Source: Nemertoderma westbladi
Taxonomy: Eukaryota > Xenacoelomorpha > Nemertodermatida > Nemertodermatidae
Assembly: GCA_032718475.1 (NCBI GenBank)
Contig: JAUCBJ010008698.1
Span: 1-52,821, forward strand
Direction of reading: 5' to 3'
Length of the DNA stretch: 52,821 bases
Shown: positions 35,133 through 45,804 of the stretch, in pieces
Layout of the letters: each line of letters begins with the position of its first letter
Numbering within the stretch: position 1 is the stretch's first letter
Made by a program: the position numbers and the translations under genes
Notes under the pieces: model-generated
Told to the model about the DNA's origin: nothing
Seen by the model: only the letters and a program-made list of their open reading frames with translations
Databases searched by the model: none

Positions 35133-35926
35133 CCTACAAACAGAAAATAGCCTACAGCACGTATTACTGTATTAAACAGTTGGGTGAAGGAAGACACGAC
35201 CCTCTTATATAAGCAGTGACAGATTTGTGACTTAGATGACAAAGCATTGGTAAATTAAGCTCACCAAATGTAGCCGACATACTGGTCGGTTCATCATTAC
35301 ACATTAGGCCTAGTTAAATAGGGAATATTAAATAATAATCTAGCACAAGTTGTCAGGTTGTTGTATGCAACTAGTTACTCTCAGCCCAAACACCAAATGC
35401 TATTGCAGAAAGGCAGAAAGGCTATTCAGCTATTATATCTACCTGCTGACCGGCCTACTGCAGTACTGCTGCTAGCTGTACTATCTGACTGTCACTGTAG
35501 TACTGAAACAACCTACCGGCTGACCGGCGGTACTTCATATATCAGTATATCTCAGTATCTGATTGCCTGAACGTACAATCATCACACACATTAAGCTACA
35601 GTATTAATTATTTCTTAACCCCTTGAACTATACAGTGGATATTGCTTCTACAAGTGCTACCGGTAGTTCTCCGCTATGGTACATTGTTGATTGCACATCA
35701 TACTGCGGTAAACTAGTAAAGCAGTACAGGGACTCCGGTAGGCTAATCCCTACAGTTGACCTTGACAGTGCATCATCTGCTTTCCAACAAACCACCACTA
35801 CAGTATATGATTGAAGTATAACTGCGGTGGAAATGTGAAATATCGACGGGAAAACTATTTTCAATCGCTTGTAGATTCCATGCAACCTCATTATGATTTG
35901 TAGGGACATTTGTTTGGGTGAGGGTC
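35133..35926. other. No gene seen
   Basis: Intronic DNA with short unconvincing frames. No repeat family recognised. Confidence 0.5.
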
Positions 35927-35969
35927 CATGTCACTGAATTACGACACTATATTCCAGAAAATGGTGTAG
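35927..35969 (+). repeat. Isolated diverged satellite monomer
   Basis: CATGTCACTGAATTACGACA followed by CTATATTCCAGAAAATGGTG matches nearly the whole 46-bp satellite monomer with about six changes, as a single copy 12 kb downstream of the arrays. It lacks the TACGTACG stretch. Confidence 0.85.
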
Positions 35970-36076
35970 ACTTGCGGTAGTTTGCAATTGCCAACTTTCA
36001 AGTACTAACATTTCAATTTTGTTAATCCTGCACAGCCGCCCGTTACAAGAGTGACAACTAACAGTAAAGCTGTCAT

Positions 36077-36565
36077 GTAACCCTAACCCTAAGTCATAAT
36101 CTACGAAAATTAGATTATTATTTCTGTCATTATTGCCATGCAGAGCCCCAACCAAAGCGTCACGTGGACGCGTCAAAATAATTTTAGGTGTCAGACGCAG
36201 ACCTATTTTGTGGACGCGTCAAAAAGTATAGAAAGCATTGAGGGTAGCCCCAACCCACGCGGATGCGTCAAAGCCAATATCGAATAGTAATATGTACAGA
36301 ATTAATACAATATAACTCTATAATTAATTATTATACTGAGCAAATGTGTATTATATAAAATACAGTACAAGGTTTGTAGTACTTGATTTAGTCTGCTATC
36401 TTGTTGCTGGACTGTGTGTGTGCTGTTCTGCTAGGTGCAGTTAATATTAACAATAAAAGGATAAAGAATAAGAAAATCATAGTGCTTGTAGGGCCTGGGT
36501 CTACCTTGCTTTTGACGCGTCCGCTTTGGTTGGGGCTCCCCCTTTAGATTATGGCTTAGGGTTAC
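36077..36565. mobile_element. Nested pair of MITE-like elements
   Basis: The outer ends GTAACCCTAACCCTAAGTCA...AATCT (from 36077) and AGATTATGGCTTAGGGTTAC (36546-36565) are imperfect inverted repeats. Inside lies a second element, 36143-36538, with inverted ends GAGCCCCAACCAAAGCG and CGCTTTGGTTGGGGCTC and several GACGCGTC words. The inner element inserted into the outer one. Confidence 0.75.
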
Positions 36566-36689
36566 CTGTTTATTTATTTATGGTCGAGCCATGTCCAACT
36601 AATCCTAACCAAAATAACAAACGAAATACCCCATAAAGGCTAAGGTAGCAAGGTTGAACCCTTGTTCATAGTTAGTACAGAATTCATAA

Positions 36690-36795
36690 AAAGGAGTTGT
36701 AGCAACTCAATCTTGTCGATAAGCCAACGTAGAATTAATTGAATTAACTTAATGCAATCTGCAATGCAGCATTCACATTATAGATAGATTATAGA
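36690..36795 (+). repeat. LINE 3'-tail fragment
   Basis: GTTGTAGCAACTCAATCTTG and TCGATAAGCC correspond to the last codons of the LINE at 34704-35122 (reading LNLVDKP), followed by TGCAATGCAGCATTCACATT and a TAGATAGATTATAGA tail. It is a very short 5'-truncated copy. Confidence 0.65.
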
Positions 36796-37258
36796 TTTAT
36801 AGTCCATTGGGAAACACATCAAATCACCACACCACGAATGCGGTCACAAGCAATATAAATAACAACTAAATATAAATACGCTAAGCTGTAAGTAACGATA
36901 GTAAGTTCGAGTGGGGTCTTCTGGCAACATAACTGCAGGCCATCTCAGTGAACAGTTATACAGTAGTTATCATTATCCGATATGGTTGGTTATATTTCCT
37001 TCCAACAATTATGGCATCCGACACAAATCCCACTCTCACCTGTGCTCAGACAATTTGAAAAAGGCCCTAGTATAATTATTAACCTTTCGATAATGGCTCT
37101 CAATTCTGCCTCGCCCAAAAAGTTAAAGCTTCCACTCTACGGTATGTTGTTCGCAACAAATTATTTGCACGCCTAATTAGATACATTTTTGCACCAAATA
37201 AACTCACTTTCCACCAAATGTTAGAAGGTATATGGCCTTGGTTAAAGGGTCGCCATGT

Positions 37259-37440
37259 CGAAACCCTAGACAAAAAGTATCTTCAACCCTAAACCTAACT
37301 GAAAACTTGGTTTTCAACACTACATGGGGCCAATAATGGCCAATTAAAACTAATTTGACCCGAAGGGTCAATTGGCTTTACAGTAGAACAAAGTTTCCAG
37401 TTAGGTTTAGGGTTGAAGACACTTTTTGTCTAGGGTTTCG
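37259..37440. mobile_element. MITE-like element with 48-bp inverted repeats
   Basis: Arms at 37259-37306 and 37393-37440 begin CGAAACCCTAGACAAAAAGT and mirror each other with few changes. It is the last sizeable insertion before exon 2. Confidence 0.85.
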
Positions 37441-37611
37441 ATTACTAGAGTTAGTTATAGCTAATTAGAGTTAATTAAAAAATAGTTGGTGGAAACTGAT
37501 CCGTTTTGGGACAAAGGTTAATTAGTTTGGTGTAGAAGGTGATTTTTTGGTGTTGAAGTAAATAGTAGTCTATGTTATTGGCTAATTTATGGAGGTATAC
37601 CAAACTTTCTG

Positions 37612-37668
37612 CTGTGATATTTCACTTTGCAGTTTACTCCTATGTGAAGAATGCCCAGGTTTTCACCA
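37612..37668 (-). repeat. Inverted copy of the 7338 repeat, next to exon 2
   Basis: Near reverse complement of 7338-7395, containing TTTCACTTTGCAGTTTACTC and ATGTGAAGAATGCCCAGG. It ends about 60 bp before the exon 2 acceptor. Confidence 0.7.
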
Positions 37669-37730
37669 AAAAATAATTATTGGGTTGGTTTTTTGGGATC
37701 CCAATTAATTTCTTTATTAATTCAATGTAG

Positions 37731-37947
37731 ATTTGACGGGAACGAATGGTTTATTATGGGCACCAAGTTATCGACTGGTTCCAAACACTGATAATAACGG
37801 TACGGGGTCGTCAGACGAACTACAACAGGTGACGTCAGCGGATACATTGAGTAAATCCAACGTCCTGCTGCGGAGTCACTGGTCTGTCTGCACACGTTGT
37901 CAGATGTACCGACCACCGCGGTCACATCACTGCCGAATATGTAAAAG
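37731..37947 (+). CDS. ZDHHC: DHHC palmitoyltransferase, exon 2
   Basis: Encodes residues 79-151 of the acyltransferase. The first part (about 80-125) is a variable hydrophilic loop rich in Ser, Thr and Asn, longer than in ZDHHC3/7. The end starts the zinc-binding cysteine-rich domain: Cys132 and Cys135, then RPPRSHHC (139-146) and Cys149, all at the family spacing. It enters in phase 1 after the AG at 37729-37730 and leaves in phase 2 at the GT of 37948, splitting the Arg151 codon. Confidence 0.88.
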
Positions 37948-38197
37948 GTGGGGTTCATTGTCTTTGTTTCGTCTACCGGTACAATGTATAGGTTAAATAG
38001 ATGTCTTAGTGAACAGTGAGCACAACATACAGTAGCTACTGCATGACACACTGAACAGGTAGCATCAAATAGATCCTACAGTAGATACTTCATAGTCCAT
38101 TAAAGATGGCGCGGCTCGACTGCCTTGAGTTTATGTTATTATGTATGTAAACAATATCGCTACATGTATTAATTAATTTACTGTTTCATAATTTTAG

Positions 38198-38346
38198 GTG
38201 TATACGAAAGATGGACCATCACTGCCCCTGGGTAAACAATTGCGTCGGCGAGTCAAACCAGAGGTTTTTCATACAGTTCTTATTTTATACTGGTCTTAGT
38301 GCTGCCATTGGTCTTGCTATCACTCTTGCTTCGTGGGCAACGACCG
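38198..38346 (+). CDS. ZDHHC: DHHC palmitoyltransferase, exon 3 (catalytic DHHC)
   Basis: Encodes residues 152-200. It completes the cysteine-rich domain with Cys152 and the catalytic Asp157-His158-His159-Cys160, followed by [12 protein letters not shown]; Cys160 is the residue that is auto-acylated in this family. TM3 follows (about 175-197). Acceptor TTTTAG ends at 38197 and donor GTGAGT begins at 38347, leaving in phase 1. All zinc ligands and the active-site Cys are present, so the enzyme is probably active. Confidence 0.93.
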
Positions 38347-38783
38347 GTGAGTGTTGAGGCTATTCGTACTACCATGACCCGATGTACTGTACTATTAGAA
38401 TACGTAATTAATACTGTAGTAGGCCATAGTACTGTAGTACGGTGCTGTTTACTTTTATTTTATGGCACCATTTCATTATATACGCATTCCCCGAATATAT
38501 TTAGTTTCTGTATGTAATGTTGTGTTGAATAATATTAAATCACGTCGCATTGTTCTAAATATATTGCCCAAATATATTTAGTTTTTGTTAAATGGATAAA
38601 CAGATAGATAAAAGTGAAAATCTAATAAATGAGTTGTCTCTAGCTAATGTTCGGGTCTGAGTCAGGAAGTGAACAAAAAAGGTTTCTAGAAATTTCCACA
38701 CAGATCACTCGTAGTCTATAACATTATGTTTCGTTGTCGAAATACATTTACCATCTCTGCAGTTATCCTATTATATCTTTCAG

Positions 38784-39109
38784 GCGTCTCGAACACAAAT
38801 GGACCTCAGACTCGACTGGTTCACACTATAATCCTATGCGTAGAGTGCGTTCTATATATTGTGTTTGTGTTCGCGATACTCTGCGACCAGATTGGTGCGA
38901 TAACGTCGCAGCGAACCCTCGTCGAACAGACTAAACTCGCCGCTAATAAAGCAGACCAGTATGATGTCACTCCCAGGGGTAGTTGTCAACTGTTAGATGA
39001 CGTCATGGGCACCTCGCAGGGCGGGACTCGATGGGCGTGGCTGTGCCCACTGGGCCAAACTAACTCATTAATTAATAGTGTACAAATGAATAATATGTTG
39101 AACGTTTAA
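38784..39109 (+). CDS. ZDHHC: DHHC palmitoyltransferase, exon 4 and stop
   Basis: Encodes residues 201-308. TM4 (about 212-234) is followed by TLVEQTK (245-251), which fits the TTxE-like position of ZDHHC3 (Thr-x-x-Glu-Gln). A cytosolic tail with GGTRWAWLCPLGQ matches the conserved C-terminal aromatic/Pro segment of the family. The acceptor is TTTCAG ending at 38783; the stop is TAA at 39107-39109. The frame is in register with exon 3. Confidence 0.9.
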
Positions 39110-39114
39110 AAATG

Positions 39115-39131
39115 AATAAATACCAAATAAA
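39115..39131 (+). promoter_or_regulatory. Candidate poly(A) signals of the DHHC gene
   Basis: AATAAA occurs at 39115-39120 and again at 39126-39131, only 6 and 17 bases after the stop codon. If used, the 3' UTR would be very short. Confidence 0.55.
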
Positions 39132-39547
39132 TATACCAAATTATAAGTAATGCACATTTTTCAGCACCGGAGGTAGGTAACCCAGTATATATTGGCTGTT
39201 ACCTGAAAGGTTTGTTAGATTGGGGGGGGGGGGTCTAAATCCCTCGGTGGAAGGCACTGTGACTATCCAACCTTTTTTATGCAACTATAATAGGCGGGCG
39301 CGTCAATCTAGCATAAAACCCAATTGAAGTAACTCGCAATCAATACGAATCACATTTTTGGGATTCTATATTACATTGTTAATGTCAAAAAAAGTCTATA
39401 AAAAATTATTTTGCGGAACATATGTGGCGGTGCAATGGTGCATTTAGAAAGGCGTTATTCGCAGAAACCATGTTTCTGAGAAAAACGCATTTAACCCTTT
39501 CGCGCCTAATTCAAGATTTTATGAATGAATAAAATCTACTAACATTC

Positions 39548-40285
39548 TCGCTATTGGGGTTTTAAGGGTTGGTGATTTGATTTCAGATGTCAGTTTTATG
39601 ACTGAGTTGTCTGTGTCTGTTTGTATGTCGTCTGTTTGTCTGTCAGTCAAAAAATAAGGAAGCATATATGTAATAAAAACAATCGCCATGGGGGTTTTCC
39701 AGGTCTCAAATTTCATTTCTGATGTCAGTTTTTACGACTGACCAACTCTTGGCTGTCTGTGTCTGTATGTATGTCTGTTCGTCTGACAGACAGTCTGTCA
39801 AAAAATAAGGAAGTATATTATAAAAACATTCGCCATGGGGGTTTTCCAGGTCGCTGATTTCATTTCTGATGTCATTGTTTATGACTAACCAACTCTAGGA
39901 TTGCTGTGTCTGTTTCTATGTCTGTCAGTCTGTCTGTCAAAAAATAAGGAAGCATATTACGTAATAAAAACATTCTCCATGGGGATTTTCCAGGTCGCTG
40001 ATTTCATTTATAATGTCAGTGTTTATGACGGACTAACTCTAGGTTGTCTGTGTCTGTTTGTATGTCTGTTTGTCTGTCAAAAAATAAGGAAGCATATTAT
40101 ACATACAGTCGCCTTGTGTCGTGAGTCGAGCAGGCGTGAAAACTGACATCAGAAATTAAATCACAGACATGGAAAACCCCCATGGCGAATGTTTTTATTA
40201 CATAATATTCTTCCTTATTTTTTGACAGACTGACTAGCAGACATACATACAGGTGACACAGACATCCTAGAGTTGGTCATTTTAT
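39548..40285 (+). repeat. ~140-bp tandem repeat, 4 copies, plus an inverted copy
   Basis: Four direct copies begin at about 39548, 39683, 39829 and 39971, each with TCGCCATGGGGGTTTTCCAG or a near form, then TCATTTCTGATGTCAG, then TGTCTGTGTCTG, then AAAAAATAAGGAAGCATAT. A fifth copy is inverted at about 40135-40285. A diverged single copy lies at 44147-44270. Periods vary from about 135 to 146 bp. No protein of interest is encoded. Confidence 0.85.
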
Positions 40286-41520
40286 GGCTGTTCTCACTTT
40301 TCGTGCACCATATTGGGTGCCAAAAAGAAAGTGTAATTTCTCACATCTGGGTAACCCTAAAACATGTTCCATTGTAATCAGCACCTCAAAAAACCCCATA
40401 TGGCATTGAATAGTGATCGAATATCGTATCTGCAAAAAATGTCGTTTTTTGTTTGACACCTTGAAAACTGATATTTCACAGAAACCGCACCAGTTTAGTT
40501 CAAATTTTAGTCACTTTTAAGAAATCGAAATGCATTACAAAAAAATACCGTCTGAAAAGCGAAAAATTATCTATCAAATAGGGACTTCTATATGCACCGC
40601 CACATATTCATTGAAAGTCAACAAAGATTTGCAAAATATTTCAATGATAAATAAATAAAATTGACACCGGCCTGTCCCACGTAAATTGTTATACAGTATC
40701 TCTGTAAAAGTTGCATCAAATTTTAAATATTTCAAAAATTTCACAATATATTAAGGTAACTGTTGTAAAAAATTTATACAATTCCACTGCAAGGAAATTT
40801 CATAATTTTCATTAATGTTAGTGAAGATTTTCGATAATAAAATTGTGATTGCTCTGATATTGTTTTTTGAAGTGTAATTTAGTTACCGGTATTTGTTTTC
40901 AGCTTAAAAACCACAATAGTTTATCATATTATTATTATAACTAATTACTATATTATATTTATACTGTATATAATACAGTATGTGATAATTATAACTAATT
41001 ATTATAATATTATGACTATGTGATAATATTAGACAAATTGGAATTGAAAGTGATCCCCATAATTTATTTTTATAGACTTTTTGGTGATAGGCCCTACATA
41101 TTTGCAAGGTAATGCAGAATCAAAAAAATTTGGTTCGGATGAATTGCGAATTAGTTTTGGGTTACCCATGACCTACTATAACATGACCTACCTGTTATAG
41201 TAGGTAATGGGTTACCCCCTCCTTTTCGCTAGATTAACTTGCTGACAAGATACATCTGTTTAGCTTGACGTTGACTTATTTTCCCCCGAGTTTATGACAG
41301 TTGAGGTTAAGGAAGATCGTAAGCCTAATACATGTACCGGTAACTGTGAAAGCTTGTGAAAGTTTATAAACATTAGTTACACAATATTGTTACTTTTGGA
41401 AGGTTAGACATCAGCATAACAGCAGTTTAACAAAACAAGCGCGTAATCCCACAAAGGTCCGCATCTACTAACGCATGAACTGTCTACTTGAATGGCTTAC
41501 TGCCAATCTTAGAACAAAAA
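40286..41520. other. No gene seen
   Basis: AT-rich intergenic DNA without a recognised exon, repeat family or RNA gene. Confidence 0.5.
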
Positions 41521-41529
41521 ACATTCTCC

Positions 41530-41606
41530 GGAATAGAGGATTGAACTCGGTACCTAGAGATTCTACGTCCCACGCTCTGCCAACTGAGCCACTGGGGCCG
41601 TATCAA
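41530..41606 (-). repeat. tRNA-like segment, probable SINE head
   Basis: On the minus strand GTGGCTCAGTTGGCAGAGCG (A-box-like) is followed, at tRNA spacing, by GAGTTCAATCC (B-box-like). The acceptor stem does not clearly close, so I treat it as tRNA-derived rather than a working tRNA gene. Confidence 0.55.
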
Positions 41607-42359
41607 TTCGTAATACCAAATCCTAACGAGAAATTGACACCACCAACAATAACAACGGAGTGAATACTAGAGGTGGTCTCGCTACGCGGACTTACGATCT
41701 CGTCTCTAGGTACCCAGGTTGCCATGCAAATCCACTTACTTTGTCAATTTTACTCGAAACTACTCGAAACTACTCGAAAAAACTTACCCAATTGTATTTT
41801 GACAAATTCTCTTGAAATGTTTAACGCCATACGTTATAACTTTCACAATGCGAGGTAGATACATCAAATTTTGTAAATTTGTAAGTTAATAGCAGAAACA
41901 TATGGTGGTAAACCTCATTTATAGAGAAATTGTTCGTTACGGACTCACAGAAAAAAATGTTACGGACTCACTTGAAATCGTTATGCACTCGTTATATTGT
42001 TTTGACAAAAAGAGCAACCACTAATGAATGTTTATGGTGTTTATTCAATAAATATCTTTATTACTTATATACCTTTCACAATGTACCTTAAGAATCACTA
42101 TTAGATATATCTTTTTAATAGTGTTCAGAAGTGAACTGTACATCATATCTATGAGATTGAGTAGGCATGTTTGGTGTGTGTATTATAGTAGTGTATATTT
42201 AATATCCTATAAGTTTATATGACCATAATTTGTTAAAAATGACCAATTTCTAGTTCTTTAAAAACATAAATACCACGTTCACGGAAATTTTTTTACACTC
42301 GAAAAAAAATTTTGAACAGTATTTCGTTGTATTTATGATTTAACTATCACTGTACTTAG
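41607..42359. other. No gene seen
   Basis: AT-rich DNA with three copies of TACTCGAAAC (about 41750-41780) and repeated GTTACGGACTCAC words at 41935 and 41957, recurring once at 43120. No exon recognised. Confidence 0.5.
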
Positions 42360-42660
42360 GTTATTCCACTTGGCGTAGTTGGTTAAATCGGTGGCATTGA
42401 AATCACATCTCTCCTTGGGTCGTGGGTTCGATCCCATCATGGGGGCTAGGGTAGTTTTCGTTTCGGCACGAATACTTTAAAGACAATAAACATACTTATT
42501 AGCCAGGGCGCAACTCTTCCTTCCGTAAATGGTAGCTAAATGAGTGTCCTGGCTGGAGTTTCCTCTGGGGATATATATGTCTGGGGGGGTCCGCACTGGA
42601 AATAATTATTGAGACTTTGTGCGTAATCCCTGGCCTAACGGACGATTTTTTTTGTATCAC
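42360..42660 (+). mobile_element. tRNA-Ser-like SINE
   Basis: The head (about 42365-42445) has TGGCGTAGTTGGTTAAATCG, then ATTGAAATCA, which fits a tRNA-Ser(TGA) anticodon arm, then GGGTTCGATCCC as B box. The body continues to GCGTAATCCCTGGCCTAACG and a T-rich end. The same tail occurs inverted at 8692-8722. The pairing of acceptor-stem ends is poor, favouring SINE over tRNA gene. Confidence 0.7.
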
Positions 42661-43267
42661 AATCCATCATTCGGTCACTCGTTTCATGAAATATTGGCGA
42701 ACTTCAAGGGTATCATACAGTACTATACCATCTTGGTCAGTAATTTCTGTCATCCGTGATATATGCCGTTTGGCCCTTTCAGCATCAGAAATGTGAGTAT
42801 TAGACGTAAGAGACAGGATCAAACGGGCGCAATGAAGAATGTTGTACAGTAGTATGATGTATGAATGAATACGTTCGAATGTACTGTCGATGGACAATTG
42901 TCAGACTAAAATGAGCTGAATACTTTCAGTTTACATAGTGAATAATGTATACAAAGCAGAATGATTCTTACCTAACCTACCGCGTGGCACGTTTCAGCTG
43001 CAATACAGAACATAGAGACCTAATGGATGGTTTTGATTGGTTGTAAACCCAAAGGAAAATAATTGTCAGTGTAATATACATGCGGGGTGTACTCCAAATT
43101 AAAACTTTAAGTACTTTTCGTTACGGACTCACATAATTATGTAGGCCAAATCTAACAATTTGAAACTTTGAATACACAATGGTACGCTGTCTATAGGTCT
43201 ATTCAAATTTTTATCATCAATAGCTTCTACAGTAATAAATGTTGAATTCATTGTGTATTGTGTCATT
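42661..43267. other. No intact gene; possible LINE scrap on the minus strand
   Basis: A minus-strand frame at 42667-42897 ends with ITDQDGIVLYDTLEVRQYF, which faintly resembles the linker between endonuclease and reverse transcriptase of LINEs. The rest is unremarkable. Confidence 0.35.
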
Positions 43268-43434
43268 GTGATTCAAGATAGAGCTGAGGAATGGAAGTAA
43301 GGAAGTGATTCAAGATAGACCAGAGGAATGGGAAGTAAGGAAGTGATTCAAGATAGAGCTGAGGAATGGAAGTAAGGAAGTGATTCAAGATAGACCAGAG
43401 GAATGGTAAGTAAGGAAGTGATTCAAGATAGAGT
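43268..43434 (+). repeat. 37/38-bp minisatellite, ~4.5 copies
   Basis: Units of GTGATTCAAGATAGA, then GAGGAATGG, then AAGTAAGGAA alternate between two types (GAGCTGAGG and GACCAGAGG), so the true period is about 75 bp. Confidence 0.9.
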
Positions 43435-44146
43435 GGGTAGTCAGATTTGGCAACCTTTTAGAAATGTTTAAAATACATCACAGTACTATATTGGATGCCA
43501 GGTCATATTCTAAAAGTTAATTGGACGGGCTTTCCATTTCCGTTGTCACACACCTACAATTATGGCTTCTAATATTTACTATTTTTAATATTTACTGGGT
43601 ATTTTCCAATTTCACGAAATTTTGATTGGGCCGTTCTAATTTATAAAATTTCGGTAAAATTTATCTCCTCCTACAATTTTGAGTATTTTGGTCTGAAAAT
43701 TGGTGTGTAGATGCACTGACTATCCCTTTATACTGTAGAATCCTTAAGACGGAATTTTGAATTTCTTTTTTAAAATGATTTTATTGCACTTTTTGTGACA
43801 CGAAGTCATTAAATTTTCATTTTTTATAGACTACACAAGCTTTAATGTAACTTTTCACGAGAACTAGAGCGAAATTCAAAAATCCATCTAAGGAATCTGT
43901 TCAGGAGAGACTGGGACTTTTGGACTTTCTTTTTTTTGACTTTTTTTCAAACAAAAAAAATTAGCCAAATCGGATAAAGATTGAAGGAGGAGATACATTT
44001 TTAGTGACTAAAAGTGACCAAAAAATGAAATAGGAGTAAATGACGAAAACAAAATGTAGTTTTTTGAACCTTCCCGCGCCAACTTCGGTGAATATGAAAG
44101 AATGTCAGTTAAATAATGTCCGACAGAAAGGATGATGATAAACTAA
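43435..44146. other. No gene seen
   Basis: AT-rich DNA. No exon or repeat family recognised. Confidence 0.5.
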
Positions 44147-44270
44147 CTAAAATGTATTTCGTTATGGGGTTTTCGGGGTCGGAGATTTCATTTACGATGT
44201 CAATTTTTATTTTTGGTGGAATCTAGGCTGTTTGACTGCCTGTATGTCAGTCGTATGTCTGTCTGCTAAG
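44147..44270 (+). repeat. Diverged copy of the 39548 repeat
   Basis: TTATGGGGTTTTCGGGGTCG, GATTTCATTTACGATGTCAA and TATGTCAGTCGTATGTCTGT follow the order of the 140-bp unit at 39548-40285, 4 kb away. Confidence 0.7.
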
Positions 44271-44299
44271 TACCGACTCTAAGCTAGTTCGACTATACC

Positions 44300-44930
44300 C
44301 CCCCTCAAATAATGCAAAGGTATTGCCTGATAACTTTGTGGAACAAAATGTGTCTGATGATATCTCCTTTGCTGAAGTCAAGGCTGCTGCAAAGGACATA
44401 AGACTAATCGTGCCAGTGGAGTAGATGGTGTCCCCCTTGACGTCTTTAAAACAGGAGAGAGTTTGGTGTTTGGAGCTCATTTAACCCATCATAACATGTA
44501 GGCCTACAGAACTAAGAGAATCCCACAAGAAATGAAAACCAAAAAGTTGGAGTGACAGTTCCCAATAAGGGAAACCTAACACTCTTTGGATCTTTTCGTG
44601 GAATATCATTGAGGTCGATTTTTGCAAAGCTATACCGAAAGCCAGCTAAGCACATGATTGATCTAGACGTCACTGATGACTTATGAGTATTCTCAGAAGC
44701 ATTAGAGGGAGACCAACGGCTCCTCAGCTCATTAGAACGAACAGGCTGCCTCTAGTGTTGGTCTTCATGTTAAATCCAAGAAGACTGTTACTGTTGTGCT
44801 TGGGCATGTGGATGACGAATGGTCTGTCCAGGAATTCGAAATCAAATAGAAGATAGAATGCATAGGAAACTTAAGGTTCGATTATTTAGAGCAGAAGCAG
44901 CTGTATAACCAGTGGGAGTAGTAGTATGCT
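44300..44930 (+). pseudogene. Decayed LINE reverse transcriptase
   Basis: Split over several frames, the plus strand reads ASGVDGVPLDVFK (start of the reverse transcriptase domain), then FRGISLRSIFAKLYRKPAKH, then GLHVKSKKT (after the catalytic motif), then RLFRAEAAV. The catalytic YADD region is missing. Several frameshifts and stops are present. It ends at an AGTAGTAGT stretch (44917-44925), like the LINE tails in intron 1. Confidence 0.7.
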
Positions 44931-45162
44931 AAACAACGGGATTGAGACAGCGTCTGCCATAGTCTACCATGTTAAAGAATTTGCCGAACGGCTCTTGCCC
45001 CGCCTACTTACTATGATTACTATTGTTGCCCCACCCACTTACTATGGTTACCATGGTTACCATTGTGCATATGTAACATATGTCACCACTGTGTATATGT
45101 GACATATGCGGTATAAGGCCAGTTTGCAGGCGGAAGTAATTTAATTAATTCGTGTCTACCGG

Positions 45163-45770
45163 TTGGCGTTTGACCTTGAACCGCAATAGGTAAAACCCAA
45201 TATAGTAAGTGGGTTGCAGACGTTTGTTATAAAAGTCTTTAACATGATTTGATTATTCTACCTATGGGGCGAGCCATGAAGTGAGTGATAGCGTCGAAGT
45301 GTGAGTGATAGCGTCGAAGTAAGGTTATGACGCGACAACTAAAAAAGGTAAATAAACACAGACTTATGGGGGCGAGCCATGAAGTGAGTGATTGGTGTTT
45401 GATCTTGAACCGTAATAGGTAAAACCCAATATAGTAATCGGGTTGCAGACGTTTGTTATAAAAGTCTTTAATGATTTGATTATTCTACTTATGGGGCGAG
45501 CCATGAAGTGAGTGATAGCATCGAAGTAAGGTTATGACGCAACAACTAAAAAGGTAAATAAACACAGACTTATGGGGGCGAGCCATGAAGTGAGTGATAG
45601 CATCGAAGTGAGGTTATTGTATTTATACTTATCACTACGCAACAAGTTGTGGGGGCGAGCCGTGAAGTGAGTATAAGGTTATAGTATTTATAATATTATT
45701 TTAATTTGATTATTCTACCTATGGGGCGAGCCATGAAGTGAGTGATAGCATCGAAGTAAGGTTATTGTAT
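45163..45770 (+). repeat. 229-bp duplication and GGGCGAGCCATGAAG array
   Basis: A segment starting TTGGCGTTTGACCTTGAACC at 45163 recurs at 45392 with few changes. Within and after it, GGGCGAGCCATGAAGTGAG occurs about six times (near 45268, 45371, 45494, 45579, 45653 and 45724), often followed by TGATAGCATCGAAGTAAGG. Related GGGCGAGCCACGAAG words occur at 2940, 24905 (inverted) and 31843. Confidence 0.8.
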
Positions 45771-45804
45771 TTATAATTATTAATTGTCGAAATTATTACT
45801 TACA

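Larger units (their letters stand above)
6911..37730 (+). other. Intron 1 of the DHHC gene (30.8 kb)
   Basis: The donor GTTAGA at 6911 and the acceptor ATGTAG ending at 37730 are both phase 1 and restore an Asp codon. By contrast introns 2 and 3 are about 250 and 437 bp. Nearly all of the expansion is repeat DNA: the 12.3-kb satellite locus, many MITEs and LINE tails. A complete gene (EMSY-like) lies inside on the opposite strand. Confidence 0.85.

Noticed and set aside
30145-36090. Interstitial telomeric repeats (CCCTAACCCTAA)
   Set aside because: At most two units, and always within MITE inverted ends.
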